From NCBI RefSeq assembly GCF_900108455.1, contig NZ_FNWS01000003.1, positions 101,997 through 165,996 of the forward strand: a stretch of DNA of 64,000 bases, written 5' to 3'. The notes beneath the pieces were generated by a model that had not been told where the DNA came from, ran no database searches, and saw nothing but the letters and a program-made list of their open reading frames with translations. Origin of the DNA: Fructobacillus pseudoficulneus. Lineage in GTDB: Bacteria; Bacillota; Bacilli; Lactobacillales; Lactobacillaceae. Numbering within the stretch: the first letter of the stretch is position 1; each line of letters opens with the position of its first letter. A program made the position numbers and the translations under genes. Positions 7,524 to 15,834 of this stretch are shown piece after piece.

Positions 7524-8240
7524 ATGGAAAAACCGCTAATGATTGCCTTAGATTTCGACAATCTTTCATCCGTCACTGATTTTTTGGACGCCTTTCCAGA
7601 CCCCAGTCAGTTGACGGTCAAAGTCGGCATGGAACTTTTCTACCAGGCAGGACCAGCAATTATTGCTGACATGAAAAAGCGTGGTTGCCAAATCTTTTTA
7701 GACCTAAAACTCTTTGACATCCCCAATACCGTTAAACAGGCCATGGTTCAAATCGGCCAACTGGGCGTCAACTACGTCACGGTTCACTCACTCGGTGGTT
7801 CAGCGATGTTAAGCGCCGCCAAAGCAGGACTAGCCGAAGGATCAGCAGCAAGCAACCAACCGGTACCCGCCCTCCTCGCCGTCACCGAATTAACTTCCAT
7901 TTCAGATGACGTCTTGAAAAACGAGCAACACGCTGCCCTCCCCATGCAAGAACAGGTCTTGGCCTTGGCCACAATGGCTAACCAGGCCGGTTGCGATGGC
8001 GTTATTTGTTCAGCTTTGGAGCTAAAAACGCTCCGTCAACACTTACAACCTGACTTCCTCTGCGTCGTCCCAGGCATTCGAATGAAAGCGGACCAAAGCG
8101 GTGATCAAGTCCGGGTCGCTAGCCCAGACCAGGCCGCCAAGGACGGTGCATCCGCCATTGTCGTCGGTCGCCCGATTACCAAAGCCGCTGACCCAGTTGC
8201 CGCTTGGCACCGTTACCAAGCAACCTGGCAAAACAACTAA
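7524..8240 (+). CDS. pyrF: orotidine 5'-phosphate decarboxylase
   Basis: Final step of UMP synthesis, OMP to UMP. The 238-residue TIM barrel shows the catalytic Lys33 (VKVG) and the Asp60-x-Lys62-x-x-Asp65 set in FLDLKLFDIPNTV at the spacing of the Bacillus enzyme; a late VVPGIR and VVGRPI complete the phosphate site. The AAAGGAGAG site lies 9 bases before the ATG. It leads a two-gene unit with pyrE (39-base gap) behind the PyrR-type leader. The other pyr genes are not here. Confidence 0.96.
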   Translation: MEKPLMIALDFDNLSSVTDFLDAFPDPSQLTVKVGMELFYQAGPAIIADMKKRGCQIFLDLKLFDIPNTVKQAMVQIGQLGVNYVTVHSLGGSAMLSAAKAGLAEGSAASNQPVPALLAVTELTSISDDVLKNEQHAALPMQEQVLALATMANQAGCDGVICSALELKTLRQHLQPDFLCVVPGIRMKADQSGDQVRVASPDQAAKDGASAIVVGRPITKAADPVAAWHRYQATWQNN

Positions 8241-8279
8241 AAGTACCACTATCTCAACAAACGCAAAAAGGATAAACAC

Positions 8280-8912
8280 ATGACTACTACTAACACCATT
8301 CTCCAAGACTTAATCGATCACAAGATCGTTCAACTAAAAATTAACGATACCTTCACCTTCGCTTCCGGTATTAAGTCCCCAATTTACACGGATTTGCGCC
8401 AAACGATTTCTTATCCAGAAACTCGCAAGAACATTACTTTGGCCTTAGCCAAGCTGATTCAAGACCAGTATCCAAATGCGACCGTCATTGCCGGCGTTGC
8501 TACTGCCGGAATTCCACAAGCCGCTTTGGTCGCCGCTGAATTAAACCTACCAATGGTTTATGTTCGATCAAAGCCAAAAGACCACGGTACCGGTCGTCAA
8601 GTCGAAGGTGTCTTGCATCCTGACGACCAAGTTGTCTTAATTGATGACCTGATTTCAACCGGTGGCTCTGTCATCGCTGCCGCAGAAGCCGTGGTCAAAG
8701 AAGGCTTCCAAGTGGCCGGCGTCGTTTCCATTTTCTCTTATGGCTTCCCGGATGCCAACCAGAATTTTACCAAGGCCGGCTTTGACTTTGCGCCATTACT
8801 AACTTATAGCGGACTCATCACCCTGCTGGCCGAACAAAAGGTCATTTCAGATGACGACCATCAGCGCTTATCAAAGTGGCACCAAGACCCTTGGGCTTGG
8901 CCACTTCAGTAA
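8280..8912 (+). CDS. pyrE: orotate phosphoribosyltransferase
   Basis: Converts orotate and PRPP to OMP, the step before PyrF. The 210-residue type I phosphoribosyltransferase has the PRPP-binding motif VVLIDDLISTGGS at residues 118-130, the flexible catalytic loop RSKPKDHGTGRQ near residue 100, and FASGIKSPIYTD at the N-terminal orotate site. It is cotranscribed with pyrF under PyrR-type control, and the unit ends at the hairpin that follows. Confidence 0.96.
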   Translation: MTTTNTILQDLIDHKIVQLKINDTFTFASGIKSPIYTDLRQTISYPETRKNITLALAKLIQDQYPNATVIAGVATAGIPQAALVAAELNLPMVYVRSKPKDHGTGRQVEGVLHPDDQVVLIDDLISTGGSVIAAAEAVVKEGFQVAGVVSIFSYGFPDANQNFTKAGFDFAPLLTYSGLITLLAEQKVISDDDHQRLSKWHQDPWAWPLQ

Positions 8913-8930
8913 GGTTCACTCACCAACAAA

Positions 8931-8960
8931 AAAGGACAGTTGCTAAGCAACTGTCCTTTT
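8931..8960. terminator. bidirectional terminator between pyrE and metG
   Basis: A perfect 13-bp stem (AAAGGACAGTTGC / GCAACTGTCCTTT) with a TAA loop and A/T tracts on both sides serves the converging pyrE (+) and metG (-) genes. Confidence 0.92.
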
Positions 8961-8971
8961 TATTTCTTTAT

Positions 8972-11014
8972 TTATTCAATTCCTGATCCAGGTTCGATGA
9001 CATCTGGCAAGACTGAGACCGTGACAATCCCATTCTTTTCTGCCGAAAGAATCATTCCTTCAGACATTTCACCGGCCATCTTTCGAGGGGCCATGTTCGC
9101 CACAATGGCAACCGTCTTGCCTAGCAAGACTTCAGGTTCTGGATACCACTGGCGGATTCCAGACAAGATTTGGCGTGGCTTTCCTGAGCCATCATCCAAG
9201 GTGAACTTAATCAACTTCTTTGACTTTTCGAGGAGTTCAGCGGCCGTAATCTTAGCTGCCAAAATTTCTACCTTATCAAAGTCATCGTATTCAATTAAGT
9301 CCTTGTGTGCTACTTCTTCGCTCACTGTTTGCTCCTTGGCTCCCTGCTTAGCAGCTTCCTTAGCCGCACGGCCCTTGCCCTTGGTGTCCTTTGAAACCAA
9401 GCCAGCAATGTAGGCAACTTCTTCTTCAACGTCCAAACGTGGGAAGATTGGCTCACCCTTGGCCACTACCTTAGCACCAGCAGGCACTTGGTCAATTGCC
9501 AAACCGTTCAAGGAAACACCACCATCAGTGTAATCCAAACCTAATTGGGCAAAGATTTGACGAGGTGCGTCAGTCATGACCGGTTGCAACATCACGGCAA
9601 CGGCCCGAAGGGCCCCAGCCAAATGAGCCAAGACTGATTGCAAAGCCACTTTGGCAGCTGCATCTTCATCGGCCTTCTTGGCCAATACCCATGGTTCGGT
9701 TTCATCGATATACTTGTTAGCGCGGCGAACGACACCCCAAACTGCTTCGAGGGCATCGGCCGTATGCACGGCTCCCAAATGCTGGTTGTATTCCGTAATC
9801 TGCTTTTCAACCACTAAGTCCAGGTCTTCATCAAAGTCCGTCTTACCAGTCGCAAAGGCTGGAATCACGCCATCTTCATACTTATTAATCATGGCGACTG
9901 TTCGGTTCAACAAGTTTCCAAGATCATTAGCCAAGTCAAAATTTACTCGTGAAACAAAGTCTTCCGGTGAGAAGACCCCGTCGTTTCCAAATGGCATTGA
10001 CCGCAACAAGTAGTAACGAACAGCATCCAAGCCGTAACGGGCTGTCAAATCTTCAGGGTAAATCACGTTTCCCTTTGACTTTGACATCTTACCGTCTTTC
10101 ATCACCAACCAACCGTGGCCGATAATTTCCTTTGGCATTTCAAGACCCAAGGCATGAAGCATGATTGGCCAGTAAATAATGTGGAAACGAACAATTTCCT
10201 TTCCAACTAATTGAACATTAGCTGGCCAGAATTTCTTAAACAATGAATCATCATCTGTATCGTAACCTAGGGCCGTAATATAGTTGGCCAAGGCATCAAT
10301 CCAAACATAGATGACATGCTTTTCATCACCCGGCACTGGCACTCCCCATTTGGAAGAAGTTCGCGTCACGGCCAAGTCTTCCAAACCAGGCAAAATGAAG
10401 TTTTGCAACATTTCATTCATGCGGGCATGGGGCTGAACAAAGTCAGGATGGCTCTTGTAGTAATCAACCAACCAATCCGCATACTTTGACATCTTAAAGA
10501 AGTATGATTCTTCTTGAATCTTTTCGACTTCGTGACCTGATGGGGCCTTCCCACCAATCATTTGACCGTTTTCGTCGCGGTAAACTTCAGCCAATTGTGA
10601 TTCGGTAAAGTACTCTTCATCAGAAACTGAGTACCAACCTTCATATTGGCCCTTATAAATGTCACCCTGATCCAGCAATTGTTGGAAAATCTTTTGAACA
10701 ATCTTTTCGTGACTTTCGTCTGTTGTTCGGATGAACTTATCATAAGAAATGCCCATCAAAGACCACAAGTCCTTGATGTCTTTAATCATATTATCTAAGT
10801 AGGCGATTTCGGTCATCCCGGCCGCTTCAGCCTTCTTTTGTATCTTTTCACCGTGTTCATCAGTTCCAGTCAAGAAAAAGACGTCTTCTCCTAAAAGACG
10901 GTGATAACGGGCGGTTGCATCGGCCAAGACCGTTGTGTAGGTGTTCCCTAATTGCAACTTCCCTGATGGATAGTAAATCGGCGTTGTGATATAAAATGTA
11001 TTCTGCTCTGACAT
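8972..11014 (-). CDS. metG: methionyl-tRNA synthetase
   Basis: Charges tRNA-Met. The 680 residues contain the class I Rossmann catalytic domain, KMSKS at 309-313, an anticodon-binding helical domain and a C-terminal EMAP/Trbp111-type tRNA-binding domain from about residue 575 (DDFDKVEILAAKI). The usual HIGH signature is altered: in YYPSGKLQLGNTYTT the four positions read Gln21-Leu-Gly-Asn24, so both histidines are replaced. The connective peptide lacks zinc cysteines. An AAAGGA site precedes the ATG, and an extended -10 (TGCTATAAT, 11057-11062 core) lies about 45 bases upstream. I see no T-box in front of it. Confidence 0.95.
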   Translation of the reverse strand: MSEQNTFYITTPIYYPSGKLQLGNTYTTVLADATARYHRLLGEDVFFLTGTDEHGEKIQKKAEAAGMTEIAYLDNMIKDIKDLWSLMGISYDKFIRTTDESHEKIVQKIFQQLLDQGDIYKGQYEGWYSVSDEEYFTESQLAEVYRDENGQMIGGKAPSGHEVEKIQEESYFFKMSKYADWLVDYYKSHPDFVQPHARMNEMLQNFILPGLEDLAVTRTSSKWGVPVPGDEKHVIYVWIDALANYITALGYDTDDDSLFKKFWPANVQLVGKEIVRFHIIYWPIMLHALGLEMPKEIIGHGWLVMKDGKMSKSKGNVIYPEDLTARYGLDAVRYYLLRSMPFGNDGVFSPEDFVSRVNFDLANDLGNLLNRTVAMINKYEDGVIPAFATGKTDFDEDLDLVVEKQITEYNQHLGAVHTADALEAVWGVVRRANKYIDETEPWVLAKKADEDAAAKVALQSVLAHLAGALRAVAVMLQPVMTDAPRQIFAQLGLDYTDGGVSLNGLAIDQVPAGAKVVAKGEPIFPRLDVEEEVAYIAGLVSKDTKGKGRAAKEAAKQGAKEQTVSEEVAHKDLIEYDDFDKVEILAAKITAAELLEKSKKLIKFTLDDGSGKPRQILSGIRQWYPEPEVLLGKTVAIVANMAPRKMAGEMSEGMILSAEKNGIVTVSVLPDVIEPGSGIE

Positions 11015-11231
11015 ATGAGTCCTTTCTGGCCTAATGGTGGCCTCTACCTTGCTTACATTATAGCAAAGCAGCCCCCATCCGACCAGCAGCTAAAGGGAGA
11101 ATTCTGTTCATTCAAGATTCCAGTAAACCATTTATTTAAAAACAGTAAGAAATGCCAAATATTCGGCATCTTTCTCTAATTGTTGCACTAAACCAATTTT
11201 AATATTTTTCCTTATCTTCGACTGATTTTAG

Positions 11232-11260
11232 TTGACAAAATTTTTTCGACCCGTTACACT
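11232..11260 (+). promoter_or_regulatory. promoter of the amino acid ABC operon
   Basis: TTGACA (11232-11237), a 17-base spacer and TACACT (11255-11260). The first gene begins at 11447, leaving a leader of roughly 180 bases that holds a short ORF and two terminators. Confidence 0.8.
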
Positions 11261-11286
11261 GAAAAAAAGAAATCGGAGAAAACCAC

Positions 11287-11355
11287 ATGTTAGCTAAAAA
11301 CGTAACTAACAACCTAATGATGACCACGGTAATGTGTCAATTACCGTTTTTTTAG
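11287..11355 (+). CDS. 22-residue leader peptide with Met-Met and Met-Cys codons
   Basis: A short ORF too small for normal gene finding: MLAKNVTNNLMMTTVMCQLP followed by FF and TAG. A GGAG site lies 8 bases before the ATG. Codons 11-12 are ATG-ATG and codons 16-17 ATG-TGT. The terminator stem begins at codon 14, and its T-run supplies the final TTT-TTT-TAG. Its position between promoter and amino acid transporter genes suggests translational control of termination, sensing Met or Cys supply. That role is inferred; expression of the ORF is not shown. Confidence 0.5.
   Translation: MLAKNVTNNLMMTTVMCQLPFF
11326..11353 (+). terminator. first leader terminator (overlaps leader ORF)
   Basis: ACGGTAAT (11326-11333) pairs with ATTACCGT (11340-11347) around GTGTCA, followed by seven T residues. 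It lies 65 bases after the promoter and inside the leader ORF, so it is an attenuator candidate. Confidence 0.8.
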
Positions 11356-11380
11356 GGTGGAATTTTCTATTGTTGTCTTG

Positions 11381-11420
11381 AAAACCGCCCTTAGTGTCAT
11401 CTAAGGGCGGTTTTCTTTTG
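11381..11420 (+). terminator. second leader terminator
   Basis: A perfect 14-bp stem, AAAACCGCCCTTAG (11381-11394) with CTAAGGGCGGTTTT (11401-11414), then a T-rich tract, 27 bases before the first structural gene. With no promoter visible between it and the gene, it should limit readthrough into the operon. Confidence 0.85.
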
Positions 11421-11446
11421 TTGTTAGGATGTTTAGGAGAAGTTTG

Positions 11447-12238
11447 ATGAACAAAAAAGTTTTGATTTTGCTCGCCGGCATTATTGTCGTAATTGGTGCC
11501 ATCTTTGGCTTTGCCCAATTAAATCAGCCAAAAAAAGATGAAACCATTAAGCAGGGTACCTTAACCGTTGGTTTGGAAGGAACCTATGCCCCATTTTCTT
11601 ACCATGATGATTCTGGTAAGTTGGTCGGCTATGAAGTTGATATGGCCAAGGCCATCGGAAAGAAGTTGAACTTAAAGGTCACCTTTGTCCAAACGAAGTG
11701 GGACTCATTGATTGCCGGACTTGGTTCAGACCGCTACGATGCCGTGATCAATAACATTGGTATTCGACCCGACCGCGAAAAGAACTATCGGATGTCTGAA
11801 CCTTACTTGTACTCAAAGTCAGTTTTGATTAAGCGGACTGACGAAAGCGATTTGAACTCCCTTGCCGACATCAAGGGCAAGACAATGGCCCAATCTTTGA
11901 CTTCAAACTATGGCCAAGTTGCCCAACAAAAGGGTGCCAACATCAAGGCCGTTGCTGGAATTGTTGAAGCGATGAACTTAATTACGACTAACCGCGCCGA
12001 TGGTTCTTTGAACGATCAAGGGGCCTTTGCCGCCTGGAAGAAGGCCAATCCAAATGCCGACGTAACCTCAGTTGATATCTCAACCGATATCAAGTCAGTG
12101 CCAACTGGTGTTTTGATGAACAAGAAGAACGCCGCTTTGCAAAAGGATATGAACAAGGCCATCTCTGAACTAAAGAAAGACGGCACTTTGTCAAAGTTGT
12201 CAAAGAAGTACTTTGGCGTTGACTTGTCTCACGACTAA
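11447..12238 (+). CDS. amino acid ABC transporter substrate-binding protein
   Basis: Extracellular binding protein of the polar amino acid family (SBP_bac_3), 263 residues. After a membrane-spanning N terminus it shows GTLTVGLEGTYAPFSYHDD and GYEVDMAKAI, the ligand-loop and first-lobe signatures, and IGIRPDREKNY later. The sequence is closest in flavour to cystine or cysteine binders such as TcyA, but the ligand is not certain. There is no lipobox cysteine, so it must be held by an uncleaved helix or released. The start at 11447 follows AGGAGA; an upstream ATG at 11429 has no site. It is first in an operon with permease, ATPase and a nuclease. Confidence 0.85.
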   Translation: MNKKVLILLAGIIVVIGAIFGFAQLNQPKKDETIKQGTLTVGLEGTYAPFSYHDDSGKLVGYEVDMAKAIGKKLNLKVTFVQTKWDSLIAGLGSDRYDAVINNIGIRPDREKNYRMSEPYLYSKSVLIKRTDESDLNSLADIKGKTMAQSLTSNYGQVAQQKGANIKAVAGIVEAMNLITTNRADGSLNDQGAFAAWKKANPNADVTSVDISTDIKSVPTGVLMNKKNAALQKDMNKAISELKKDGTLSKLSKKYFGVDLSHD

Positions 12239-12266
12239 CAACAATTTTAGAAAGAAGTAATTCTTC

Positions 12267-12965
12267 ATGACAGATTTTATCGACTTGGCAGTGAAGTACC
12301 TGCCCAGACTTCTGGTCGCTGCCTTTCAATACACGTTGCCGCTAACAGCCATCTCATTTTTCTTTGGTCTGATTTTTGCGATTACAACCGCCTTGATTCG
12401 CGTGGCCAAGGCCCCACAAAACGAATGGGCCGACGCCGCTTTGAAAATTCTCAAGGGCATCGCTGCCACTTATGTCTGGTTTTTCCGCTCAACACCAATG
12501 TTGGTGCAGCTCTTCATTGTATTTTATGGCTTACCAAATGCGCACATCGCCCTCTTTCAGTCAGCCTGGATTTCAGCGATTACGGTCTTTTCACTGAACA
12601 CCGGGGCCTACGCCTCTGAATCGATTCGAGCTGCAATTTCTTCTGTTTCGACAGCACAAAAGCAGGCGGCGGAGTCCCTTGGTATGACAACGACTCAGGT
12701 TTACCTTTACGTTGTTTTGCCACAGGCGGCGCGAATTTCAATTCCGCCCCTCTCGAATTCATTAATTTCCTTATTGAAGGATACTTCATTGGCTTCGGTC
12801 ATTACGATTGTCGAGATGTTTTATCTCTCCCAACAAATTGCCGCAACCAACTATAAAGTTCTTTCCATGTATATCTTAGTGGCCATGGTTTATGCCGTCT
12901 TCACGTCACTATTGTCAATCGGACAACACTACCTAGAAAAGTACACATCGAGGTTTGCCCAATGA
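12267..12965 (+). CDS. amino acid ABC transporter permease
   Basis: A 232-residue HisM/GlnP-type inner membrane subunit with five or six helices. The N-terminal YTLPLTAISFFFG segment and the cytoplasmic EAA loop (AAESLGMTTTQVYLYVVLPQA) that docks on the ATPase are both clear. It forms the pore, probably as a homodimer because only one permease gene is present. Its last four bases overlap the start of the ATPase gene (ATGA), indicating coupled translation. Confidence 0.9.
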   Translation: MTDFIDLAVKYLPRLLVAAFQYTLPLTAISFFFGLIFAITTALIRVAKAPQNEWADAALKILKGIAATYVWFFRSTPMLVQLFIVFYGLPNAHIALFQSAWISAITVFSLNTGAYASESIRAAISSVSTAQKQAAESLGMTTTQVYLYVVLPQAARISIPPLSNSLISLLKDTSLASVITIVEMFYLSQQIAATNYKVLSMYILVAMVYAVFTSLLSIGQHYLEKYTSRFAQ

Positions 12966-13696
12966 TCAAAGTAGAAAATTTAAGCAAAAAGTACCCCGAT
13001 AAGGATGCCCTAAAGGAAATCAACGTCACCTTCCCGGCTGAAGAAACAACTGCGATTGTCGGTCCTTCTGGATCAGGTAAGTCAACGCTCTTGCAGTCAC
13101 TAAACTTACTCGAGCGACCAACTTCTGGCCAATTAATCATTGATGATTTGAGCCTAGACCTCGGTCAAAACCTGTCCAAAAGTCAAGTTCTCGAAGTTCG
13201 TAAACACTTTGGCATGGTTTTTCAGGAAAAAGCCCTCTTTACCCATTTGACGGTCTTGCATAATTTGACCGAAGGACCAATCAAAGTCCGTAAAATCAGT
13301 AAAGACCAAGCCTTAAAAAAGGCTGAGGAACTGCTGGCCCAATTTGGCATGGAAGAGCTGGCTGACCGTTATCCCTATCAGCTTTCCGGTGGGCAACAGC
13401 AGCGAGTGGCCATCTTACGGGCCTTGGCAATGGAGCCGCAGTACCTGCTCTTGGATGAACCAACCTCAGCGCTTGATCCCGAGTTAGAAGCACAAGTCTT
13501 ACGCGTTTTGCGCGACTTGGCTCAAAAGGAAACTTCGATGATTGTTGTGACCCACAACATGGCCTTTGCCCGACAGGTTGCCGACAAAATTGTCTTCATT
13601 GATAACGGCGCCGTTGGTTACGATGGCAAAACAGAAGATTTCTTTAACTCAACCGATCCAAGAATCCAACAATTCTTAGGAGCAATGACTTTTTAA
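12962..13696 (+). CDS. amino acid ABC transporter ATP-binding protein
   Basis: A 244-residue ATPase that powers the transporter. Walker A is [11 protein letters not shown], the Q-loop VFQEKALF, the signature LSGGQQQRVAI, Walker [15 protein letters not shown] and the switch His in VVTHNM. It is typical of the polar amino acid (GlnQ/TcyC) subfamily. It overlaps the permease by 4 bases and the following nuclease gene by 1 base (TAATG), so all four genes form one transcription and translation unit. Confidence 0.93.
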   Translation: MIKVENLSKKYPDKDALKEINVTFPAEETTAIVGPSGSGKSTLLQSLNLLERPTSGQLIIDDLSLDLGQNLSKSQVLEVRKHFGMVFQEKALFTHLTVLHNLTEGPIKVRKISKDQALKKAEELLAQFGMEELADRYPYQLSGGQQQRVAILRALAMEPQYLLLDEPTSALDPELEAQVLRVLRDLAQKETSMIVVTHNMAFARQVADKIVFIDNGAVGYDGKTEDFFNSTDPRIQQFLGAMTF

Positions 13697-14610
13697 TGAC
13701 AAAAAAACGTTCTTATAAGCAGCGGTCTCACCGACCAAAGCATTTTGGTTCGGCCGTCACAACCCTCGTTTTGGTTGTGGCGGTTTTTTCGCTTTGGCCC
13801 GAAAACGGACATCAACTTGGCAAAAATTCTAATAAATTTCAGAACCAACAACAGGAAATTTTAAATCAGAAAAAAGATGTCACCAGGCCCAGTACCACCG
13901 CCGCCACCAACGCTGACCTCTTAAAAATTCAATGGAACGGTACACTAGACGGTGACATCGTTCACATCAATCAAAATCAGGCAACTTTTAGCGCACAAGA
14001 ACTAAACGAGAAGTTTCCTGCCAAAGCTGGGGATAAACTCCATCCAGTTGATGGTTTATCCCTCTCACCGCTTGATGCATTTGGTCGTTCACAGCAGGCT
14101 AACTTTATTGCCAGCAAGACCAGCATGGACGCCGTCACCAAGCGTCCTGCCCGAATTCCTGATTCCGTCCGTCCTTCTGGTTGGTATATCAACGATCACT
14201 TTAACGGCAGCACTTGGACTGGTGGCTACCACCAAAATCCCAAAGTCAGCCTTGGCGGTACCAAACAAGCACTCTGGAACAAATCGCATATTGTCGGTTA
14301 CCAGTTCTTTGGCATGGCCACCATGGTGACCGAAAACATGACCACTGGAACCCGGGTTGAAAACGCCTATCCCGGTCAGTTAGTCCCAGAAGATGATATC
14401 CGTTATGCTTTAAAGCTGCATCCAAATCTGACTATCCGCGGCCAGGTGACTCCCATATATAGTGGTAATGAACGCGTTCCTCGCGGCGTTCACTACATGG
14501 CCAAATCCGTTGAGAATAATGGTCAGGCCCTTAACTTCAATTACTGGGTCTTTAACGTCCAACCCGGTATTCAAATCAATTATCAAACAGGCGCAGCAAC
14601 AATTGCCTAA
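13696..14610 (+). CDS. secreted/membrane DNA/RNA non-specific endonuclease (EndA-like)
   Basis: A 304-residue protein with an N-terminal signal anchor (about residues 20-36), a low-complexity linker, then a beta-beta-alpha metal nuclease domain of the EndA/NUC family. The catalytic-histidine motif, usually DRGH, reads WNKSHIVGYQF. Other family landmarks are the NAYPGQLVPEDD stretch and VTPIYSGNERVPRGV. Family members degrade extracellular DNA for uptake, nutrition or defence. It is tied to the ABC operon by a one-base TAATG overlap, an unusual pairing. A paralogue lies at 52357-53295. Confidence 0.8.
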   Translation: MTKKRSYKQRSHRPKHFGSAVTTLVLVVAVFSLWPENGHQLGKNSNKFQNQQQEILNQKKDVTRPSTTAATNADLLKIQWNGTLDGDIVHINQNQATFSAQELNEKFPAKAGDKLHPVDGLSLSPLDAFGRSQQANFIASKTSMDAVTKRPARIPDSVRPSGWYINDHFNGSTWTGGYHQNPKVSLGGTKQALWNKSHIVGYQFFGMATMVTENMTTGTRVENAYPGQLVPEDDIRYALKLHPNLTIRGQVTPIYSGNERVPRGVHYMAKSVENNGQALNFNYWVFNVQPGIQINYQTGAATIA

Positions 14611-14613
14611 AAC

Positions 14614-14652
14614 AAAAAAACGACCGACTAAAGCTTAGCCGGTCGTTTTTTG
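14614..14652 (+). terminator. terminator of the ABC-nuclease operon
   Basis: AACGACCGACTA pairs with TTAGCCGGTCGTT (one mismatch) around AAGC, flanked by A and T tracts, directly after the nuclease stop. Confidence 0.88.
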
Positions 14653-14656
14653 GTAA

Positions 14657-14687
14657 TGAAAAAAGGAAGATAAGCAATCTTCCTTTT
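14657..14687 (-). terminator. terminator of tRNA-Leu
   Basis: AAAAGGAAGA / TCTTCCTTTT stem with a seven-base loop and T-run on the minus strand, 13 bases past the tRNA 3' end. Confidence 0.8.
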
Positions 14688-14699
14688 GTCTCTCATGAG

Positions 14700-14783
14700 T
14701 GCCCTCGGTGGGAGTCGAACCCACACGGTGTTGCCACCACTGGATTTTGAGTCCAGCGCGTCTGCCAATTCCGCCACAAGGGC
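14700..14783 (-). tRNA. tRNA-Leu (anticodon CAA)
   Basis: An 84-base class II tRNA. The acceptor stem GCCCTTG pairs with the 3' CGAGGGC, discriminator A. The anticodon loop CTCAAAA gives CAA, reading UUG. A long variable arm (GTGGTGGCAACACC region) is typical of tRNA-Leu. The CCA end is not encoded. Confidence 0.95.
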
Positions 14784-14859
14784 ATTTGCTGTTTTTCACA
14801 ACTATATTAGTTTATCAGTAACCCTCAGATAAGTCAATGAAAAACAACAAAAATAATCA

Positions 14860-15195
14860 TTATTTTTCACTCTTTTTTTCGGCTTCCGCCTCAGCGTGAG
14901 TTTGATGTTTCAAAACGTGGCTAACGTGGTTTTCAGCATTATTAAGCAGCGTTAAAATGTGGGAATCGTTCAGTTGATAATAGACTGAGCGACCGACTTT
15001 ATTGACCGTCACCACCTGGGCCACGCGCAGCATTTGCAGCTGGTGTGAGACAGCAGACTGTTCCATCTTCAATTCATCAACGATTTCAGAGACTGAACAA
15101 GGACGATCGCGCAACAAAGCCAGGATCGACAACCGTCGTTCCGACCCTAGCAGCTTGAAAATAATACTTAATTCATGTTGGACATCTTTTTTCAT
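14860..15195 (-). CDS. cadX: ArsR-family metal sensor (CzrA/CadX-like)
   Basis: A 111-residue winged-helix repressor. The recognition helix region is EQSAVSHQLQMLRVAQVV. The alpha-5 metal site is present with exact CzrA spacing: Asp77, His79, His90 and His93 (D-x-H-x10-H-x2-H), the zinc/cobalt-responsive arrangement. The short tail is rich in His, Glu and Lys. It lies 7 bases downstream of the CadD-like gene in the same direction, as in cadD-cadX pairs, so it should release the cadD operators when zinc or cadmium rises. The gene symbol is by analogy. Confidence 0.88.
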   Translation of the reverse strand: MKKDVQHELSIIFKLLGSERRLSILALLRDRPCSVSEIVDELKMEQSAVSHQLQMLRVAQVVTVNKVGRSVYYQLNDSHILTLLNNAENHVSHVLKHQTHAEAEAEKKSEK

Positions 15196-15202
15196 AATTC
15201 TA

Positions 15203-15820
15203 TTATAGCAAGGAAAGTATTTCTGTCACGGTTCCTGCTTCAAATAAAATGTAAATTCCTAAGACAACATAAACGATTAATTGAATTAAATCACCAAATC
15301 GTTCAAAAACCGCCTGAATTCGTTTAATTCGAGCGACCCGGTAAGCCAAAATCAAAGCCCCCGTTAAAATCCCCGCAAACAATAGGAAGACCCACGGTAA
15401 GACCGTCCAATCCGCCAGTGAGAAGTAAGGAATGTATAAGGCCAGATTATCGGCCCCACAACCAGCCAGAGTCATCAAAACAACGGTCCAAATAACTCGA
15501 CCATCTTGTCGTCCCTTCACCCTTTCCACAAAGGCTGCCCCTTCGTCTTCCCCTTCGCCAGCAAGGTAGTTTCTCAAACCAAGGACAATCGGCACCAAGC
15601 CTAAGAAGCCTAAGGCCCATTCTGCCGGCACTTGTTTTAGCAGGCCCCCAATCAACAACGAAATCAATACTAGGAGTACATTTCCCAAATAAGCCCCAAT
15701 GACAATTGGGCGCACCTGATTCCCCTGGCGAAAAGTCGCAAATAATAAAATTAAAATAACAAAATAATCCGAAGTAGTTCCCAGGTATGAAAATAACCCC
15801 GTTAATAAAGTTGCTAGCAT
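15203..15820 (-). CDS. cadD: CadD-family cadmium resistance membrane protein
   Basis: A 205-residue polytopic membrane protein with about five or six helices and the CadD-type N terminus (FSYLGTTSDYFVILILLF). The family has conserved GCGADNLALYIPYF, seen mid-protein, and confers cadmium (sometimes zinc) resistance, presumably by export. The start at 15820 follows AAGGAG; the upstream ATG at 15850 lies inside an operator half. The gene is headed by two ArsR-type operators and cotranscribed with the regulator. Confidence 0.85.
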   Translation of the reverse strand: MLATLLTGLFSYLGTTSDYFVILILLFATFRQGNQVRPIVIGAYLGNVLLVLISLLIGGLLKQVPAEWALGFLGLVPIVLGLRNYLAGEGEDEGAAFVERVKGRQDGRVIWTVVLMTLAGCGADNLALYIPYFSLADWTVLPWVFLLFAGILTGALILAYRVARIKRIQAVFERFGDLIQLIVYVVLGIYILFEAGTVTEILSLL

Positions 15821-15834
15821 TTGTTGCTCCTTAT

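Noticed and set aside
11015..11220. T-box upstream of metG
   Set aside because: There is no TGGNACCGCG-type sequence or terminator between the metG promoter and start codon.
11306..11518. Minus-strand ORF of 70 codons over the ABC operon leader
   Set aside because: It runs antisense through both terminator hairpins and the binding-protein start; no ribosome site.
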